Source: Isohypsibius dastychi
Lineage: Eukaryota; Tardigrada; Eutardigrada; Parachela; Isohypsibiidae
Assembly (NCBI GenBank): GCA_034696485.1
Contig: JAQIWT010001418.1
Location: forward strand, 1 to 10,871
Direction of reading: 5' to 3'
DNA: 10,871 nt
The notes beneath the pieces were generated by a model. That model was not told the DNA's origin and ran no database searches. It saw only the letters and a program-made list of their open reading frames with translations. The position numbers and the translations under genes are program-made. Positions 7,741 through 10,871 of the stretch are shown one piece after another. The first letter of the stretch is position 1, and each line of letters begins with the position of its first letter.

Positions 7741-8313
7741 ATGTTTTGTTGTGCTTGTCGAACTTTCTCTTTCTTCTGTGAAGTTTTACTGTTTGTTAGA
7801 TTTTCTGTAAAAAAACAACCTGTTACTGTTTTTTCTAAACAAACCCTCTTTTTTGCTCGGTGCAACGAGTTTATTCTGGATGTCCTTGCGATTTCTATTT
7901 ATGAGGAAGAAGGAGGCCGTGTCGTTGGGCAGAATGTTGATCATAAAATGAAGTGCAGTTCTATTGATATTGATGTGGAATATGATCGATCGGATTTAAC
8001 TGTAAATTTGATCCGGAAATTAGACAGAATAATAAAACGTCAACGGAGCTATAGAATATCGTTTATTTCCGCGGGAGAATTCAAATTTCAGAAAACTGAA
8101 ATTAATTTATGTGATATATTTGTATTCATCTACAAGTACCGTATTTATGTGGTGTCATTTATGTTGTCTTACATTTATACAATTAATATAAATTGTATTC
8201 AATTCCTATCACACATCTATATATTCATACAAAAATACATATGTAATTTTATAAATTATGTACAGTATGGACATTTATATGAAACGGTTTTTGATGCACG
8301 GGAGTTTTTTTAG
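7741..8313 (+). other. MED15-like 3' UTR, or in-frame extension after the TGA (190 open codons)
   Basis: This frame is the direct continuation of the last MED15-like exon past its TGA (7738-7740). It runs 190 codons to TAG at 8311-8313, beginning MFCCACRTF. The sequence is A/T-rich, so such a long open frame is unexpected by chance. The translated middle part (around IDIDVEYDRSDLTVNLIRKL) looks protein-like, but the last third is a run of Ile, Tyr, Phe and Asn as in AT-rich non-coding DNA. No similarity is recognised. The simplest reading is 3' UTR. Alternatives are stop readthrough, a missed splice, or a recently gained stop. Confidence 0.4.
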
Positions 8314-8332
8314 TTTTGAATTCTAAGTTTTT

Positions 8333-8338
8333 AATAAA
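8333..8338 (+). terminator. Polyadenylation signal AATAAA, MED15-like gene
   Basis: AATAAA at 8333-8338, overlapping a second AATAAAT just after, lies about 600 bp past the TGA and 20 bp past the end of the downstream open frame. A further AATAAA at 8031-8036 could serve as an earlier site. Confidence 0.5.
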
Positions 8339-8861
8339 TAAATGAACAGTAAGATCAAGTCAAAAAAAGCCGGAAACCGTACCGAATGATTGAAACAATA
8401 ATTTGATCAAGTAAACCAAAAAATCTGGAAGCCAAGAATGAATTATGAAAAATTTCAAGCAACATATAATTCAACGTTGAAAACAGTCGTAATAGGGGGA
8501 GTGCGACAACTGTAATTCTGCTGGTTCTAACGATAACTGTAATTCTAGCCGCAAGTAACACCAATAGAAACGCGTATCCACGCCCCCGTAGAATTACTGT
8601 GTCGATGAGGCAGAAAAGCAGTAACGCATTTTGCCGTTTTTCGTTATTTGCGGTGATTGGCTGCCACGAGTAATTCAGTTTGGCCACTCCTCCTCGCTTC
8701 GTTCTTTCCAAGCTCTGCATAGCTCCCTCGATCAGAACTCCCAACATTTCTGTAATCTCCAACGTACAGAAAAACTTGGGCTTCATTTTGCGACACAGCT
8801 GGAGCTGATACGAGGTCTGGGAGGGAAGTTGTGGACAGTTGAAAATCGCCATAGACATAAC

Positions 8862-8963
8862 ATGGAGCAACAGGGATTCTCCCAAAACAACCCAGTTTCA
8901 CGAAACCTTGCTATTCAATCGGAAAACCTTCTACAACTGTCTAAAAACAGACTGGAGGGTTAG
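8862..8963 (+). CDS. Possible small ORF, 33 aa, unrecognised
   Basis: The ATG at 8862 has a good start context (AACATGG: A at -3, G at +4). It begins MEQQGFSQNNPVSRNLAIQS, is Gln/Asn/Ser-rich, and ends LSKNRLEG before TAG. The frame is open upstream to 8631 without a nearer ATG in the same frame. A promoter-like stretch lies about 200-350 bp upstream. I do not recognise the product and cannot exclude chance. Confidence 0.15.
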   Translation: MEQQGFSQNNPVSRNLAIQSENLLQLSKNRLEG

Positions 8964-9113
8964 CCCAGATGGATGTATGCATCATGCACGATGCAACAGC
9001 ACACAGGGACCGAGATATTGGTAAATAGAAATTTTTCGCTGGATCGGTGAAATTAAATGAGACCCAAAATGCGTTATCGCTAGCGTTCGAGTTTCGCACA
9101 TGACAGGCTGATC

Positions 9114-9155
9114 TGAACTAATTTAAGCAATATCATTAGCGCTTCAATTAGTTCA
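9114..9155. repeat. Hairpin with 15-bp arms and 12-nt loop
   Basis: TGAACTAATTTAAGC (9114-9128) pairs with GCTTCAATTAGTTCA (9141-9155) at 14 of 15 positions. It lies about 110 bp beyond the PAXX stop codon, so it could fold in the PAXX 3' UTR (minus strand). It may act in 3'-end control or be a small foldback remnant. Confidence 0.55.
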
Positions 9156-9261
9156 TATAGGCATTACTGGCGGAATTACAGAGACCGCACCCCTTCTAAT
9201 TTGTGAACAGAATATACACATGAATTATCACGTTCCAAAATATTTTCAGAAGAAAATGGTT

Positions 9262-10404
9262 TTATTCGTCGTCGTCGTCGAACGTGATTCCCTTCGCCGG
9301 TTTCGTCATGCGACTTTGCGGATTGATGACACTTGTCCCAGTGCTGGCTGTTTTCTGGCGTTTTCCTCTGCTTGGAGTGCGTCGAATATCAGCCAAGTTT
9401 GGTGGACCCAACGGGGACATCCCACTTCCGCCGGGAGATCCCGTCATCGAAGGTCGCTTTTTCAGACTTGAAATTTCGCGCCGTTGTCGGTCGTGACTTC
9501 TCGCCATGTTGAATAACAGCGAGAGATATTCGAGACTATCGAATTCGACGGGTTCGAGAATCAGCTTGATTTCCGCGCCGGTGGAAGATTTGAAGGAGAT
9601 TTGTGCGTTTGAGGAAGATTTGGAGAATTTCAGCGACTTCCGGTCCAAAGAAGTCCTGTAAAATTCCAAATTCAATGGATTCATTTGGAATGTGAATCAG
9701 AATGAATTACGGAATTAAATATCGCCGTTAAATATTTTACAGTTTTTATACTTTCAATTTATACATATATTTAATGCCCACATATAGTACAAAATAAATT
9801 ACAGAACAAAAAAGTTAATTCAAACAGAATACGAGATAGCAAATCAATAATTTATATTCATAATTCATAATTGTGATTAGAAATAAACCTAAACTCTGAA
9901 TTTTTCCGATCATTTAATTCAATCACCCAACAAAAAATTTGAAATCGACATCACTGAATGAAAACCAGAAATTAATTTTAAATCAACCAGAATTTCAATT
10001 ATTTTTTTCCAATTTTTGCGCTCGATTTTGAGCTCGAAAATTCTGAGCCCAACTGGGTATATAATTTTTTTTTTCGGAATGGTAAAAGCGGGCAAATGCT
10101 CCCTGGATCGGGGATGGAAAAAACCAAATAATTTTGAAAAAACATAAAATTCCAAAACAAACCTGATTGCCGTTAGGAATTCCGCAGGAGTCAAGCTAGC
10201 ATTTGTGCTTTGAAGCTGGAGTTCTTTGTCCGAAATACTTGTCCTAAACAGAAACTCCGGTCCGACCAGCCAGACAAAATACGAATGGTCAGATTCGTAG
10301 AGGCAGCACAGAATATTCGCATTTCCGCCATTATTTTCGGGGTTCGGAATTTCAGCACAAACGAACGAATCCAGATCGCTGTCTTTCAGATAATCAACAG
10401 GCAT
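9262..10404 (-). CDS. PAXX: PAXX homologue (paralog of XRCC4 and XLF), NHEJ factor; complete
   Basis: Minus-strand exons are 10404-10163 and 9655-9262, joined AG|G across a 507-nt GT-AG intron (acceptor TTTTACAG). The product is 211 aa; human PAXX is 204 aa. PAXX is a nuclear scaffold of classical non-homologous end joining that binds Ku at DNA ends. Residues 1 to about 130 form a plausible XRCC4-like head domain (HSYFVWLVGPEFLF, LTPAEFLTAI, AQISFKSSTGAEIKLILEP). A short helical stretch follows (LEYLSLLFNMARSHDRQRRE), then a basic, Gly/Pro/Ser-rich linker. The decisive evidence is the last 24 residues, TSVINP...TKPAKGITFDDDDE, which match the human C-terminal Ku-binding motif (SLINP...KKPAGGVDFDET). 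I204 and F206 stand at the positions of human V199 and F201, known to be needed for Ku binding. The ATG at 10402-10404 is preceded by an in-frame TAA and has A at -3, so this start is well supported. Confidence 0.86.
9656..10162 (-). other. PAXX intron
   Basis: This 507-nt intron on the minus strand has donor GTTTGT and acceptor TTTTACAG and is strongly A/T-rich. No repeats, RNA genes or further exons are seen. Open frames that run from exon 1 into it lose family similarity at the donor. Confidence 0.8.
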
Positions 10405-10812
10405 GTTTTAAACTTTAAATAATTCCTCAACCGGTGAAATGGGACCAGCTCGATCGCCAGGGATAAGAATTAGATGGCTGAAAATACGTCTCCGCCAAAA
10501 AGTTCAAGCCTCTGCGCCCTATCGAAAACTATTTGGCGGAGACGTATAAGGAGAACAAATAAACAAAAACTTTGTCGAACAGAGGCGTATGAGCTGTTAA
10601 ATATCCGATCCAGTCGAAGCCCGGACCCTTGACCATGCACTTGGGGTTGGTGGTTAGCTACGCCACTGTGCTTCGAAAAATGCAAATCGTGGAAGCAGTT
10701 TCGTCATCTCGAGTTTTTATCTGCCACGGACGACATTCCTTATCTCATTTTCATCCGATATAAACTTGTCAGCTCCCGCAGAAATCTAATAGTTGGAAAC
10801 ACTTCTTGAACC
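10405..10812. promoter_or_regulatory. Divergent promoter region between PAXX (-) and LARS1 (+)
   Basis: The two start codons face away from each other and are 408 bp apart, so this stretch should hold both promoters. Visible elements are a TATAAA at 10759-10764, 49 bp before the LARS1 ATG (an initiator near 10790 would fit); an octamer ATGCAAAT at 10680-10687; and a strong hairpin at 10484-10547. No CCAAT box or GC box stands out. Transcription starts cannot be placed. Confidence 0.55.
10484..10547. repeat. Perfect 16-bp inverted repeat in the divergent promoter
   Basis: ATACGTCTCCGCCAAA (10484-10499) is the exact reverse complement of 10532-10547. After one mismatch, four more pairs (AGTT at 10501-10504 with AACT at 10527-10530) extend the stem. 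The loop of 22 nt contains TCTGCGCCCTATCG. It could be a small foldback or MITE remnant, a two-sided protein-binding site, or a hairpin in the PAXX 5' leader. Confidence 0.7.
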
Positions 10813-10871
10813 ATGGAGCAGAAAGGCCGCGTCAAAGTCAACACTCTGCTCGCGATCGAGAAGGAGATTCA
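10813..10871 (+). CDS. LARS1: Cytosolic leucyl-tRNA synthetase, N-terminus; truncated by window end
   Basis: Only 19 codons plus two bases are present: MEQKGRVKVNTLLAIEKEI. Animal cytosolic LeuRS starts with a very similar pattern (charged residues, KGTAKVDFL, then IEKEIQ before KW), so the family call rests on this short match. The enzyme charges tRNA-Leu with leucine in the cytosol and in the multi-synthetase complex. The start context CCATGG is strong (G at +4). The gene stands head-to-head with PAXX. The catalytic HIGH and KMSKS motifs would lie outside the window. Confidence 0.72.
   Translation, partial: MEQKGRVKVNTLLAIEKEI

Larger units (their letters stand above)
8341..9261. other. 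Convergent region between the MED15-like and PAXX genes
   Basis: No gene is firmly supported. Between about 8600 and 8960 three overlapping frames are open (plus 8631-8963; minus 8355-8885 and 8644-8901), and none has a recognisable product. The stretch 8500-8660 has promoter-like features: ACGCGT, CCACGCCCC and an ATTGG box in GTGATTGGCTG. It also has a repeated AACTGTAATTCT (about 8507 and 8534) with an inverted AGAATTAC nearby. The PAXX 3' UTR must start at 9261 and run left, but no AATAAA on the minus strand marks its end. Confidence 0.45.

Noticed and set aside
7281-7865. Minus-strand 194-codon frame opposite the last MED15-like exon
   Set aside because: This is an antisense shadow of the coding exon; the plus strand has the consistent splice phases and the link to the KIX exons.
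8355-8885. Minus-strand 176-codon frame, hydrophobic in its second half
   Set aside because: It begins at a non-ATG, has no recognisable family, and overlaps two other equally open frames; mentioned as part of the low-stop island instead.
9267-9280. GTC trinucleotide run as a microsatellite
   Set aside because: It is only four units and encodes the acidic DDDD end of the PAXX homologue, so it is explained by coding sequence.
10610-10675. tRNA- or SINE-like sequence (GTGGTTAGCTACGCCACTG and, on the minus strand, GGGCTTCGACTGG)
   Set aside because: Weak A-box and B-box resemblances occur, but on different strands and without a cloverleaf or proper spacing, so no tRNA or SINE is called.

Overview
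The window looks like nuclear DNA of a metazoan, most likely an invertebrate. Four protein-coding loci are recognisable by family. The three with a visible 3' end are split by GT-AG introns (63 to about 1480 nt). These introns are rich in A/T tracts, while the exons are more GC-balanced. The species and phylum cannot be named from the sequence. No bacterial-type operon, phage, CRISPR or rRNA/tRNA gene is visible.

Layout, left to right. (1) Positions 1-597 are intron sequence with short tandem repeats. Four exons spanning 598-3903 (+) encode the C-terminal actin-binding I/LWEQ (THATCH) region of a HIP1/HIP1R endocytic adaptor. Its first visible intron carries an 821-bp element with terminal inverted repeats and TTAA on both sides, resembling a non-autonomous piggyBac-type MITE. 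(2) Positions 3904-5422 are non-coding flank with two hairpins. A promoter-like cluster (CRE, two CCAAT boxes, KLF/Sp-like box) lies at 5423-5562. (3) Four exons at 5973-7740 (+) encode a short protein with an N-terminal KIX domain of the Mediator subunit 15 type. The same frame stays open for another 190 codons after its TGA. (4) Positions 8314-9261 are a convergent intergenic region with poorly supported small ORFs and a hairpin. (5) Two exons at 10404-9262 (-) encode a complete 211-aa PAXX homologue (NHEJ factor) with the Ku-binding C-terminal motif conserved. (6) A 408-bp divergent promoter separates it from the first 19 codons of a cytosolic leucyl-tRNA synthetase (10813 to the window end, +).

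The genes do not form one pathway: they cover endocytosis/actin, transcription, DNA double-strand break repair and translation. The points of most interest are the PAXX homologue sharing a promoter region with LARS1, the unusually small MED15-like protein with its long in-frame downstream extension, the TTAA-flanked element, and the repeated octamer ACTTCCGG.
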